Of a stretch of DNA of 64,000 nt, positions 39,693 through 48,229 are shown piece after piece. The stretch is taken from assembly GCA_964397755.1 (NCBI GenBank), contig CAYNJY010000004.1, positions 1 through 64,000 on the forward strand, written 5' to 3'. The notes below the pieces were generated by a model. The model made no database searches, was not told the DNA's origin, and was given only the letters and a program-made list of their open reading frames with translations. Source of the DNA: CAYNJY01 sp964397755 (GTDB lineage: Bacteria > Patescibacteriota > Microgenomatia > UBA10105 > UBA927). A program made the translations under genes and the position numbers. Each line of letters opens with the position of its first letter. The stretch's first letter is position 1.

Positions 39693-41921
39693 ATGGAAGC
39701 GGAATCACTGCTCCTTCTTGATTTTCTTGAACGCATAGTCCAAGAGCTAGCGAAGGAGAAGGGCGTCCCGGTAAGCGCAGCCCGGGCATATATCGAGAGC
39801 CAACAGTACCCGTTTCTCCGTCAGTTTCTGTCCGCGAGAAAGGAGGGGCTGATCCAGTCATTTCTCGCGGGGGACCGCGCGTTTACCAATGCGCTTCTTC
39901 GGCTTCTCCGCGAGGCGCGCATGAGCGTCCGTGAGCAACTAACGGCATTCCAAAAAGAAAAACCAGATACGCCACTTTCACCCCAAGAGGTCGTCCAGAG
40001 GGCCCTCTACTGGCAGGAGGCTCAGAAAACTATCGCCCACGCGCAAGAAAACTACCTTCTCGCTGCGCGCGGAAAGCGTAGGCAGCGCGTTCACGATCTT
40101 ATAGCCCGATGGGTGTCCGAACAAAAAAACGAAACCCTCTCATCTTCCCTCCCCGACCTTATTCGTCAAGCAGACAGCGCGCTCGGGAAGCAGAATCAAT
40201 ACGGCGATGTTCTCTACACGGTAAGCTCGCTCCTTCGCGCGCGTAAAGAAACGCAACCGTTCTTTGAGAAAAATCCAGATCTTTTAAGAGATATCGCCCT
40301 CCGGGTTCCTCCGCCTCGTGAAGAAACCCAGCTTGCCAAATCAGCCTCTATGCTTCAGCTGTCTCTTGGTGCGGCTCTTGTTTCCTCTCCGCTCCTCACC
40401 AGGGCGGATTACCTTGCCGGGCTTCTAGTCCAAGGCGTCGACGTCAGTCGGACTCTCTCCATTGTGAGAGTTCTCGAAGCGCTCGACTCTCCGTTACCGC
40501 TTGATGAGCTCCTCTCCTGCGGCCGCGTGTTTCGGTCTCTCTCAAAAAGCCCAATCCAGAAAACCTTTGCGCCACTTGCTGATTCTGTTTTCCTCCGACT
40601 GCCGAGAGGGACCAGGCGCGCTATCCTCGAGAAGGTGGTTGGTCGGTCGCTTGAACACGCGCTCGATTACCTTCAGCGATCGCTCGGCGCTGCCATTATC
40701 AACACCCCGGCATACCAGTCGCTTCTTGTCACACAAAACACTCTCTTGGGCGGCCCTCCTCTCTCGCTTGCCCTGTCCGGATTCTCCAAGTTTACGGGTG
40801 ACATTTTTACGACAATCTTTCGTGGACCAAACGAGGCTGCCATTCTGTATTTTGAGGCGTCTCGAAGATCTATCGGTCAAGGAAGTCCGCTGGGCCTCTC
40901 GCCTCTTCTCTCCGGCTCCCTTGCACTCTCTTTCCCAACCCTCTATAAAACGTACTTCGATCCTGTATCTGGTCGGTGGGCAGTCGGAACGCAATCGTCT
41001 CTTCGGAGGATCGCTGCTTTTGGCTCGGGCGCAGCTTCGCGCGCAGGGCGTGGCTTGTTCGGTTTCGCATCCCGCATCCTCGGCACAGGGCTCCTTGCGA
41101 TCGGCGCACTCCTCCAAGCTGGGTTTGGCGGTCTCATTAGCGCTCTCTCCGGGGGCAAAGTCTCACTCTCTCTTCGTCAAGCCATTCACGGAATTTTTCC
41201 TCCAACAAAGCTTACAGATGACCTTCCGAAGCTTATCTCGGTATCAACGACGATCGCCATAGTCCTTCTTTTTGTCCTCCCGACATTTTTTAACCCCTCG
41301 TTTACTTCCTGGCTCAGCAAAACGAGCGCACTCCTGGTGAGTCTTGCGAGCCCAGAGGCACAGGGGGGGCCAGTCCCAAAATACCCCCAGGCACCCTGTG
41401 TTCCAACGAGCCAGGGATTGTGCAGGTGGCCAACCGCTGGATGCATCTCTCAGGGACCATACAGCCCGTGGCCAGGATCCCATAGAGGAGGAGCTGCCAA
41501 CGCGATCGACATCTCGGCCTCAAGCGGAACGACGGTCACCTCAACAATACAAGGGCGCGTCGAGGCGGTCTATGCTCGGTGTTTTGATAACTCAGGATAC
41601 CGAGGGAACACCTGTGGCGGCGGCTACGGCAACTATGTTGTCGTCATATCGAGCGATGGAACTATCCGACTCCTCTACGGTCACCTCTCGCGCCGAGGAC
41701 TCCCGAGGCCCGGTGCGCTCGTCTCTCTCGGAGCCCCCCTTGGAAACGTTGATCAAACTGGCAATTCGAGCGGGCCACACCTTCACTACCAACTCGACAG
41801 CGCACAACACATAAACAGCAGGCTCCCGTTCCCGGTTCCCTCTTGTATCGGAAAGGCCCTTTGTGATGCAGCCATCCGTCTCCAATCGAAAGGAAAATAC
41901 ACATGCAACGTAAAACCATAG
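39693..41921 (+). CDS. large membrane protein with C-terminal M23 peptidase
   Basis: The 742-residue protein has a helical cytoplasmic N-terminal half without a signal peptide, hydrophobic stretches near residues 345-500, a clear membrane helix near 510-530 (IAIVLLFVLPTFF) and an outer M23 domain at about 590-735. The metalloprotease motifs are AANAIDIS, GYGNYVVVISSDG and SGPHLHYQLDS; the first zinc ligand histidine is in GSHRGGA. M23 enzymes cut peptide cross-links in peptidoglycan. Directly after virB4, it would open the wall for the secretion channel, as VirB1 or its Gram-positive counterparts do. It overlaps the next gene by 19 bases. Confidence 0.85.
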   Translation: MEAESLLLLDFLERIVQELAKEKGVPVSAARAYIESQQYPFLRQFLSARKEGLIQSFLAGDRAFTNALLRLLREARMSVREQLTAFQKEKPDTPLSPQEVVQRALYWQEAQKTIAHAQENYLLAARGKRRQRVHDLIARWVSEQKNETLSSSLPDLIRQADSALGKQNQYGDVLYTVSSLLRARKETQPFFEKNPDLLRDIALRVPPPREETQLAKSASMLQLSLGAALVSSPLLTRADYLAGLLVQGVDVSRTLSIVRVLEALDSPLPLDELLSCGRVFRSLSKSPIQKTFAPLADSVFLRLPRGTRRAILEKVVGRSLEHALDYLQRSLGAAIINTPAYQSLLVTQNTLLGGPPLSLALSGFSKFTGDIFTTIFRGPNEAAILYFEASRRSIGQGSPLGLSPLLSGSLALSFPTLYKTYFDPVSGRWAVGTQSSLRRIAAFGSGAASRAGRGLFGFASRILGTGLLAIGALLQAGFGGLISALSGGKVSLSLRQAIHGIFPPTKLTDDLPKLISVSTTIAIVLLFVLPTFFNPSFTSWLSKTSALLVSLASPEAQGGPVPKYPQAPCVPTSQGLCRWPTAGCISQGPYSPWPGSHRGGAANAIDISASSGTTVTSTIQGRVEAVYARCFDNSGYRGNTCGGGYGNYVVVISSDGTIRLLYGHLSRRGLPRPGALVSLGAPLGNVDQTGNSSGPHLHYQLDSAQHINSRLPFPVPSCIGKALCDAAIRLQSKGKYTCNVKP

Positions 41922-42853
41922 TACTATTTCTCTTTCTCATCGTCCTCGTCTCGGCGATTGTCGGTGAGTACCTTTCTCGAAAAACAGTAGGCACGAAGCC
42001 GCCATCTCAGGAGGAACAACGCTCTCTTCCTCGGCCTGTATCGACGGAAGATTTCGTGCCGACAGCGCCTCGCGACGTTACCTTCTCTCCCCTTCCTCAA
42101 CCACAACAGCCCCCACGGGAATACACGACCTTTCACGCCTCCTTCTCTTATAGTCCTGTCGCGCTTACGGAAAGGCTCGCGTCGGACATGGGCCTTGCGC
42201 TAACCCAAGCTCAAGACGAGGGGGGCCTCAGATTCAGGCAGTGGGAGTCAACTCCCACCTCTCTCTCGCTCATGATCGATGGTGGAATCGCTTCTCTTTC
42301 GCTGCAGAACGAGGCAACGGGTGCAGGGGCCACGTCAGTAAGCGTCGAGCAGGCGTTCCAATACTTCCTCGTTCGATTTCTCCCTCCAGTTGCTCACGTG
42401 CCCAAGGCACTCATAAAAAGGGAGGAAACCCCGGAGGGCTTTCTTTTCCTTGCCTACCAGTTTCTTATCCGGGACGCGCCGATGCTTCTTGCCAACTATG
42501 ATCCCGTGTCGCTCGCGGTCCAGCTAGACGGGAGCGGAGCCGTGCGATCGCTCTCTCTTGTTTTTCCTCCGGACCAAACGGTAGCACAGGAGCAAAGGCT
42601 GTCTCTGACGCCCCAAGAGATCGAAGGTGGCCTCAACGACAATCGCGGGCTCCTCATCTACTCGCTTGATTCGGAAGATAACCCGTACGGATCAACGCCC
42701 GTCTTCAACCATGTCTCGGTGCGGGGAACGACACTCGCCTACCTCCTTAATCCCGACGCAAAGCTCCTTCTTCCTGTTTACCTCATCGATGGTGTTGGCG
42801 AATCTGAAGAAAAATTACAAGTCGTCCGCTACCTTATCCGGGCAACACACTAG
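41903..42853 (+). CDS. membrane-anchored protein, unknown
   Basis: I do not recognise the fold. The 316-residue protein has an N-terminal anchor helix (KTIVLFLFLIVLVSAIVGEY), a Pro-rich linker, and an outer domain of about 230 residues rich in beta strands, with repeated PLPQPQQ- and SLMIDGGIASLSL-like segments. Cysteines are absent. Its start overlaps the end of the M23 gene by 19 bases, so it is translationally coupled and probably a partner of the secretion apparatus. Confidence 0.65.
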   Translation: MQRKTIVLFLFLIVLVSAIVGEYLSRKTVGTKPPSQEEQRSLPRPVSTEDFVPTAPRDVTFSPLPQPQQPPREYTTFHASFSYSPVALTERLASDMGLALTQAQDEGGLRFRQWESTPTSLSLMIDGGIASLSLQNEATGAGATSVSVEQAFQYFLVRFLPPVAHVPKALIKREETPEGFLFLAYQFLIRDAPMLLANYDPVSLAVQLDGSGAVRSLSLVFPPDQTVAQEQRLSLTPQEIEGGLNDNRGLLIYSLDSEDNPYGSTPVFNHVSVRGTTLAYLLNPDAKLLLPVYLIDGVGESEEKLQVVRYLIRATH

Positions 42854-42906
42854 GGCCTTTTAAAAACTTCCTCCACAAGGCCAAAAGCTTTGCGGGTGAG
42901 GTGGGT

Positions 42907-42928
42907 AGGGGCAAAGCCCAAAGCCCCT
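42907..42928. repeat. palindrome between convergent genes
   Basis: AGGGGC and GCCCCT pair around a ten-base loop that itself holds GCCC. It lies between the end of the secretion operon and the end of dnaN and may act as a weak bidirectional terminator, although no U-run follows. Confidence 0.35.
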
Positions 42929-42967
42929 AGGGGAAGGGCCGCGAGAGCAAGGGGGCTACGGTGATTT

Positions 42968-44074
42968 CTATGTTTGGACGCGAACAGGCATGATTATGTG
43001 GAGAAAAGAGGCGTCTTTCACTGGTTTAAAAACACCCGGGTTCAGCGACCCAGTCATCTCAAAAAGAAATTCCTCGTCTGAAAAATTCGCAAGAAAATCA
43101 AGAAGAAACCTGCTGTTAAATGCAATCTCCCCTCCTTCTCCATCAATCTTTGCAGACATCGTCGCGCTCCCCCCTCCAACGAGGGGCGCGTTTGCGCTGA
43201 CCGTAAGCTTCTGTCCCTCAAGCGCGAGGCGGACAATGTTTGCGTTGTCGCGGGCAAACACCGAAGCAGACCTGGTTGCCCTTGTAAACGACTCCCTGTC
43301 CAAAAGGGCGCGCGTCGTAAAGCTCTTTGGAATAATTTTTTCGTACTTTGGAAACTCGCCGTCGAGAAGCCTCGTGGTAAGACGTGTGTCCCCTATCGTA
43401 AATTCAAGCTGGTTGTCTTTTGCAAATACGGCGTGGGCTTCTTTTTCTTCTTTCTCTTCCTGAGCAACGCGGATGAGCTCTTGAAGAGCGCGGGCTGGAA
43501 TCACCATGTCGGGAATGGTTTTCGTGGAAACTTCAACCCGTCCGACAGAGAGCCTGTACCCGTCAGTTGCAGCAAGAATAAGGGCGTCTTTTTCCCCGTG
43601 CAGCTTGGCACCGGTTAGTATTGGTCTCCCCTCGTCTGTTGCCGCAGCGAACGCCACTCGTGAAAGCGCTCCCACAAAGACGTCTTTATCGAGCGTGATT
43701 TCTGTTCCTCTGCCTGCCGGGGGAACTGGTGGGAACTCTGTTGCTGGAAGTGTTGGGAAAGCAGCAGTAAACCCTTCGCATTCAAGCCGAAACTCCTCTT
43801 TTATCAACGACACGTGCACGGTTCCGGCTGGAAGAGACGACACAAATTCACTGAGCGTCTTTGCCGGAACACACACGTCCCCTTCTTTTTCTACTTTCGC
43901 CCCTATCCACGTAGATTCTGTCGTTTCTAGGTTTGTTGCGGTTATGTAAACACCGTCTTTCGTTGCCTGAAGGAGAAAGTTTTGAACGACCGGAAGCTGG
44001 GGGCGGGAGGGGATTGTCCTCCCTGTTCTTGTTATTGCCCGAAGGAAATTTTCTTGTAAGAGAGAGGCTTTCAT
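42968..44074 (-). CDS. dnaN: DNA polymerase III beta subunit (sliding clamp)
   Basis: The 368-residue protein is the ring-shaped processivity clamp. Conserved blocks are ATNLETTEST in domain 1, AATDGYRLSVGRVEV in domain 2, RLLDGEFPKYEKIIP, and the C-terminal FKPVKDASFLHIIMPVR near the hydrophobic cleft that binds polymerase peptides. Three similar domains of about 120 residues are visible. It lies downstream of dnaA with an intergenic region rich in DnaA boxes. Confidence 0.97.
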   Translation of the reverse strand: MKASLLQENFLRAITRTGRTIPSRPQLPVVQNFLLQATKDGVYITATNLETTESTWIGAKVEKEGDVCVPAKTLSEFVSSLPAGTVHVSLIKEEFRLECEGFTAAFPTLPATEFPPVPPAGRGTEITLDKDVFVGALSRVAFAAATDEGRPILTGAKLHGEKDALILAATDGYRLSVGRVEVSTKTIPDMVIPARALQELIRVAQEEKEEKEAHAVFAKDNQLEFTIGDTRLTTRLLDGEFPKYEKIIPKSFTTRALLDRESFTRATRSASVFARDNANIVRLALEGQKLTVSANAPLVGGGSATMSAKIDGEGGEIAFNSRFLLDFLANFSDEEFLFEMTGSLNPGVFKPVKDASFLHIIMPVRVQT

Positions 44075-44189
44075 GTGTATATACCTAGTTGTAGTAGAAG
44101 AGGCCAGCGTGGAGAAGTGTATTGCTTTTTGTTCCGGGTGTCAACGGCGGAGGTTTTGAGGTTTTTAGAGAGGGGAAAAAGGTGGGTTT

Positions 44190-44242
44190 TTATGTGGAAA
44201 AGGATGTGGATAAAAAGGAAAAAATTGTGGAAAAGTGGATAA
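44190..44242. other. DnaA-box cluster, candidate origin region
   Basis: TGTGGATAA at 44205-44213 is a perfect DnaA box in minus orientation. Close to it are TGTGGAAAA (44226-44234), AGTGGATAA (44234-44242) and ATGTGGAAA near 44192, with A-rich sequence between them. The cluster lies between dnaA and dnaN, a common site for oriC. An alternative location is the region upstream of dnaA. Confidence 0.6.
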
Positions 44243-44251
44243 CCCCAGTTT

Positions 44252-45619
44252 TTATGTCCACAGCTGTTGTTTTATCCCCTCAACGGCGTTCCTGAGGTTT
44301 TCGTTTGTTGCTAATTCTGCAGTAATTGTTTCAACGCCGTGCATAATGGTCGTGTGGTCTCTCCCCCCGAGAAGCCCCCCGATATCATCGAGGGTCATCC
44401 CGAGCTCGGTTTTACAAAGATACATAAACACCTGTCGCGGCCGGGCAATGGGCCGGTCTCTCTTTGGTCCCTTCATGGTTGTTGTTTTAAGACCAAAAAC
44501 ACTTGCAACGGCGGTTAAAACCTCGTGGGCATCAACGCGGCGCGCCCTGTTGGCTGGATCACGTACCGCCACCCCTTTTGTGTTGAGCAGGATGGACACA
44601 AGGTGCTCGTCAATGTTTTGGCCTCGCGCCGCTGATTCGGTGCTGAGTCGGCGCAGAAAGCCCTCAATCGCGCGCGTGTCAGTAATGTTTGCTGCGATGA
44701 GCCGTGCGGCGCCTGGGGGGACAGAGAGGCCGAGTGCTTTTGATTTGATGTTAATAATTGCAGCGCGTAGCTCAAAATCCGGGGGGGAAATGTCGGCGGC
44801 TAAGCCTCCTTCAAAGCGAGAGCGCAGGCGATCTTCAAGCTTGCTTATTTCTGACGGCGAGCGATCAGATGTGAGAATAATTTGGCCTCCTTCACGGAGA
44901 ACAGCGTTAAACGTGTGAAAAAACTCTTCCTGGGCGGTTTGCTTACCGGCGATGAATTGAACGTCGTCAACCATGAGCAGCCGCGCGCTTCGATATTTCT
45001 GTTTAAACAGGCGTGCAGATTTTGTTTGAATTGCCTCAATAATCTCGTTTAAAAATTCCTCTCCCATACAGTAGACGATCCGGGTAGACTGCCGTTTTTC
45101 GAGAAGCGCATTTGCAACCGCCTGCATGAGGTGTGTTTTTCCCACACCAACGCCCCCGTAGAGAAACAGCGGGTTGTAAGCGGTACCCGGGCTTTTTGCT
45201 ACGGCTGTAGCAGCAGCGTACGCGAGTTGGTTGGTTGTGGAGACGGCAAAATTGTCAAACGTGAGGTTTTCCTGTAAGTGGAGCCGGCGAGCGGCCGAGG
45301 ATATCTCCTCTTGAGGAGAGCGGATGGCCGTTTCAAAAAGGGGACCAGGAGGTTTTTGGGAAGCGTCGTCTTTTTTTGGAGAGACGATAAAAAGCAAGCT
45401 TGTATTTTGTTTCGTTCGGGCATCAAGAAGGGTCTTAACGAGGCCGTAGTAGCGAGTTTCAACAAGCGTTCGCATGAGAGGGCTTGTACAACCAATGGTC
45501 GCCACACGAGACGCAAGCGAGATAAGTCTTGTGTGGGCAAAGTGGGTTTGATAGGTGGGTTTGGTTACCGACAGCTCAATTTCTGCCAAAACCGCTTTCC
45601 ATAATTGGTGCAGGTCCAT
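44252..45619 (-). CDS. dnaA: chromosomal replication initiator DnaA
   Basis: The 455-residue initiator has an N-terminal helical domain (LWKAVLAEIELSVTKPTYQT), a linker, the AAA+ domain with Walker A PLFLYGGVGVGKTHLMQAVA, Walker B LLMVDDVQFIAGK and sensor ITDTRAIEGFLRRL, and the C-terminal DNA-binding domain with the signature LGGRDHTTIMHGVETI. The start MDLHQLWK lies about 40 bases from a promoter that contains a DnaA box. A longer frame covers the promoter and is rejected. Confidence 0.97.
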   Translation of the reverse strand: MDLHQLWKAVLAEIELSVTKPTYQTHFAHTRLISLASRVATIGCTSPLMRTLVETRYYGLVKTLLDARTKQNTSLLFIVSPKKDDASQKPPGPLFETAIRSPQEEISSAARRLHLQENLTFDNFAVSTTNQLAYAAATAVAKSPGTAYNPLFLYGGVGVGKTHLMQAVANALLEKRQSTRIVYCMGEEFLNEIIEAIQTKSARLFKQKYRSARLLMVDDVQFIAGKQTAQEEFFHTFNAVLREGGQIILTSDRSPSEISKLEDRLRSRFEGGLAADISPPDFELRAAIINIKSKALGLSVPPGAARLIAANITDTRAIEGFLRRLSTESAARGQNIDEHLVSILLNTKGVAVRDPANRARRVDAHEVLTAVASVFGLKTTTMKGPKRDRPIARPRQVFMYLCKTELGMTLDDIGGLLGGRDHTTIMHGVETITAELATNENLRNAVEGIKQQLWT

Positions 45620-45666
45620 AGGTAAACTAGTAAGGCAGGGAGTTGGGGTGGGGATAAACCGTCCAC

Positions 45667-45695
45667 ATAGTAGATAAGATATCCACACCTGTCAA
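45667..45695 (-). promoter_or_regulatory. dnaA promoter with internal DnaA box
   Basis: On the minus strand TTGACA is followed by 17 bases and TACTAT. The spacer contains TGTGGATAT (45687-45679), a one-mismatch DnaA box, so binding of DnaA would block its own promoter. The predicted leader is about 40 bases. Confidence 0.7.
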
Positions 45696-45854
45696 GGGGC
45701 GACCGACCAGCAGGAGATACTTCATCACCCCCATATACATCTTTTTCATATGGCTTCTTTTTGGCGTGTTTGCTGTTGTCCATAATTGTATTGGCCTATT
45801 TTATCCTTGTCAGTTTTGATACGGCTTGAGAAGGGAGTATAGTCCCCCCGCTCT

Positions 45855-46490
45855 ATGGTAAAAGCGATTATTTTTGACCTTGACGGCGTCATTGTTTTAT
45901 CTGATCAGGGGCAATTTACGGTGCTCCAACGGGTATTTCGTCAGAAAGGATTACCTCTTCCAAAAAGCAAGTTCCCCCAGCTCATCGGCCGCACAACACA
46001 CAAATTTTTGGAGAAACTCAAGCCGCGACCCACAAAGCCGCTCGTTGAGGAAATTTATGAATCATACACCAAGGAATTTAAGGGACATCTTTTGAAATAC
46101 ATTAAACCCGTACCTCCTACAATTAAATTCATAGCTGGTTACAAAGGAGCACCGAAGGTAGCACCTGCCTCCATGAGTTTGATGAAAACGATTGCGGAAG
46201 TAACTCGCCATCTCAAAATTTTTAAAAAATTCGACCGTATTGTTTCTCGTGATGAGATCACCAAGCACAAACCAGATCCGGAAATTTATCTTCGTACGGC
46301 GAAAAAATTGGGGGTGAAACCGAGCGAACGTGCGGTGGTTGAGGATTCAGTGGTTGGGGTCCAAGCTGCTCGCCGAGCTAGCATGCAGTGCTACGTATTC
46401 TTAAATGGCATAAATAAGCGTTCACAATTTTCCCGGTTGAAGGTGAGCGGGTTTATTCGAACGCTCTCCGATTACAAACGAATTCTATAA
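45855..46490 (+). CDS. HAD-superfamily hydrolase (beta-phosphoglucomutase-like)
   Basis: The 211-residue protein has HAD motif I in IIFDLDGVIVLSDQG, the lysine of motif III in SRDEITKHKPDPEIYL and motif IV in VVEDSVVGVQAARRA. The cap domain of about 75 residues is alpha-helical. Members of this subfamily hydrolyse or transfer phosphate on sugars and nucleotides, and the substrate is not predictable. It is divergent from dnaA and, with the next gene, separates dnaA from rpmH, which are normally adjacent. TATAGT lies 11 bases before the ATG. Confidence 0.85.
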   Translation: MVKAIIFDLDGVIVLSDQGQFTVLQRVFRQKGLPLPKSKFPQLIGRTTHKFLEKLKPRPTKPLVEEIYESYTKEFKGHLLKYIKPVPPTIKFIAGYKGAPKVAPASMSLMKTIAEVTRHLKIFKKFDRIVSRDEITKHKPDPEIYLRTAKKLGVKPSERAVVEDSVVGVQAARRASMQCYVFLNGINKRSQFSRLKVSGFIRTLSDYKRIL

Positions 46491-46613
46491 CTTTTTCCGT
46501 CTTGGCCTGACGGGCTGTGGTTTATTGAGTTTCTTAAGCGGCTTGCTGAAAAGTTTGGTATTTTTCAACCCCTGCTTTGCTGCCGAGCGCGACAGGCGCC
46601 CGCTCGTCATCTT
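46491..46613. other. short intergenic region
   Basis: Between the convergent HAD and inositol monophosphatase-like genes I see no reading frame or terminator with a U-run. The sequence is of mixed composition without recognisable repeats. Confidence 0.4.
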
Positions 46614-47417
46614 TCACCGCCCTATAAAATATTTCGCCACTTTCCGGGTGTGCTTGAGGACATGAGGAAGGACTTTTGGTGCGCAGGCAATATGGCCGGA
46701 TTCGGTAAAGAGCGGATAGTCGCGACCAAGGAAGTCCGTCACGACTCCACCCGCCTCTCTTATGATATGGATTCCTGCGGCAAAATCCCAAACTGAGGGA
46801 TAGATCGCAAGCATCCCTTGAAAATTCCCTTTTGCAACCTGGCCGAGCATGTACGCTTCACCGGCGGACATATGAAGGAATCTCACTTCGAGCGAGAGAG
46901 GCGGCGCGAGCTTAAACATGGCAAGTTTGCGCTTGCGGATGCTCTGATCAAAGCCGATGATGCTCTTTTCCCACGGCAAATCTTTAACACGGATTGGTTT
47001 TTTGCCGGCAAACGCGCCTTTGCCCTTTTCCGCCCAGAGGATTTCTTTTGTGTCAGCCATGTATAAAGCACCGGAAACTACCTCGCCGTCTACAGCGTAC
47101 GCGACCGAGACGGTATAAAACGGCAGGCCGGCAGCAAAGGAGATCGTGCCATCAATCGGATCGACGATCCAGAGGCGCGCATGTTTCTTGGGGTCGATTG
47201 TGGGGCTGGTTTCTTCCGAGAGGATAGCGTCGGCGGGGAAGGAGCGGTGGATGATCTGGATAATGAGTTTTTCTGATCGGATGTCTACTTCGGTAACGAT
47301 GTCAGGGTGGACACCCTCCTCCTTCACCGTTTCCCTGTGGGGTCGGCGGATTGCCGAAGCGAGGTATTTCCCTGTCTGACTGGCTGCTTCAGTCGCCACC
47401 TGCGTTGGTTTGAGCAT
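46614..47417 (-). CDS. inositol monophosphatase family protein
   Basis: The 267-residue protein belongs to the lithium-sensitive phosphatase family: VTEVDIRSEKLIIQ, then ILSEE, then LWIVDPIDGTISFAAGLPFY (WxxDPxDGTxxF) and the C-terminal SVWDFAAGIHIIREAGG (WDxAAG). The metal ligands E, D, D and D are all present; the usual Asn after DGT is Ile-Ser here. Activity may be on myo-inositol phosphate, fructose 1,6-bisphosphate or 3'-phosphoadenosine phosphate. The start MLKPTQVATEAA was chosen; a longer frame runs into the rpmH promoter region. Confidence 0.88.
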   Translation of the reverse strand: MLKPTQVATEAASQTGKYLASAIRRPHRETVKEEGVHPDIVTEVDIRSEKLIIQIIHRSFPADAILSEETSPTIDPKKHARLWIVDPIDGTISFAAGLPFYTVSVAYAVDGEVVSGALYMADTKEILWAEKGKGAFAGKKPIRVKDLPWEKSIIGFDQSIRKRKLAMFKLAPPLSLEVRFLHMSAGEAYMLGQVAKGNFQGMLAIYPSVWDFAAGIHIIREAGGVVTDFLGRDYPLFTESGHIACAPKVLPHVLKHTRKVAKYFIGR

Positions 47418-47477
47418 AAGGGATTCCTCAATACTACCAAAATTCCCTCTGTCTTGTTGCACTCGTCCTTTTTTGTG

Positions 47478-47483
47478 TATACT
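47478..47483 (+). promoter_or_regulatory. rpmH -10 box, leaderless spacing
   Basis: TATACT is followed by six bases and the ATG of rpmH, so transcription should begin at the start codon. The box serves the rpmH-rnpA-yidD-yidC-khpB run. Confidence 0.5.
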
Positions 47484-47489
47484 AAGGCC

Positions 47490-47627
47490 ATGCCCAAACG
47501 CACGTATCAGCCCCAAAAGTTAAAGCGCCAAAGGAAACACGGTTTTCGTGCCCGCATGAGTACCAGAAACGGCCGCAAGGTGCTTAAGCGCCGAAGATTT
47601 AGCGGTCGTCAGCGGCTGACTGTTTAG
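47490..47627 (+). CDS. rpmH: ribosomal protein L34
   Basis: The 45-residue basic protein starts MPKRTYQPQKLKRQRKHGF and contains RMSTRNGRKVLKRRR, the full L34 signature. It is a late-assembly protein of the large subunit. It heads the conserved run rpmH-rnpA-yidD-yidC-khpB that marks the origin region, here divergent from dnaA and separated from it by two unrelated genes. Confidence 0.97.
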   Translation: MPKRTYQPQKLKRQRKHGFRARMSTRNGRKVLKRRRFSGRQRLTV

Positions 47628-47630
47628 TTC

Positions 47631-47987
47631 ATGCTCCCCAAGCCCTACCGACTTCCGGCTCCTGGTATAAGAAATGTTTTACTTAGCACGCTTCGTGTCG
47701 CGGATAGAACCACGCAGTTGATTTATGTGCGCAACAGCCGTGCCGTTTCCCGCTTTGCGATCATTGCTTCAGCGAAAGCAGACAAACGAGCCGCTGGCCG
47801 CAACCGCATCAAGCGTCTTGTTCGCGAATCCATACGGCTGCTTCTCCCTCGCCTAACGCCCGGGTGGGATACGGTCATTGTGGCGAGACAGCCGTTCGGC
47901 GATGTGAGTCAACCGCACGTGCAAAGAAACCTCGAAGAACTCCTTCGCCGTGCGCACCTTTTTCACAATGGAACAAGGGAACAATGA
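47631..47987 (+). CDS. rnpA: ribonuclease P protein component
   Basis: The 118-residue protein assists the RNase P RNA in cutting 5' leaders from tRNA precursors. The signature is RAAGRNRIKRLVRESIRLL, preceded by FAIIASAKADK. It starts three bases after rpmH. The C-terminus, ending in NGTREQ, is encoded by CAATGNA-type heptamers that run into the yidD start. The RNase P RNA gene is not in this window. Confidence 0.95.
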   Translation: MLPKPYRLPAPGIRNVLLSTLRVADRTTQLIYVRNSRAVSRFAIIASAKADKRAAGRNRIKRLVRESIRLLLPRLTPGWDTVIVARQPFGDVSQPHVQRNLEELLRRAHLFHNGTREQ

Positions 47988-48226
47988 AACACTTCATCCT
48001 TGCCGCTATCCGCTTCTACCAGCGCCACCTCTCGTTTGAAAGCGGGATCCTGAAGTTCCTATTCCTCACGGACCGCGCGTGCCGGTATTCGCCAACATGC
48101 AGCGAGTATATGTATCAGGCGGTCAGCCGCTATGGTATAATGACCGGATTGTGGCTGGGGACCAAGCGTGTTCTCCGCTGTCACCCATGGGCGGCTGGCG
48201 GCCATGACCCCGTGCCAGCGAGGTAA
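47984..48226 (+). CDS. yidD: membrane protein insertion factor YidD
   Basis: The 80-residue protein has the family core YQRHLSFESG, then ACRYSPTCSEYMYQAVSRYG and the C-terminal RCHPWAAGGHDPVP. It helps YidC-dependent membrane insertion and associates with the membrane by an amphipathic helix. The ATG overlaps the rnpA stop (ATGA). The second cysteine region (CSEYM and RCHP) is intact. Confidence 0.93.
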   Translation: MKHFILAAIRFYQRHLSFESGILKFLFLTDRACRYSPTCSEYMYQAVSRYGIMTGLWLGTKRVLRCHPWAAGGHDPVPAR

Positions 48227-48229
48227 ACC

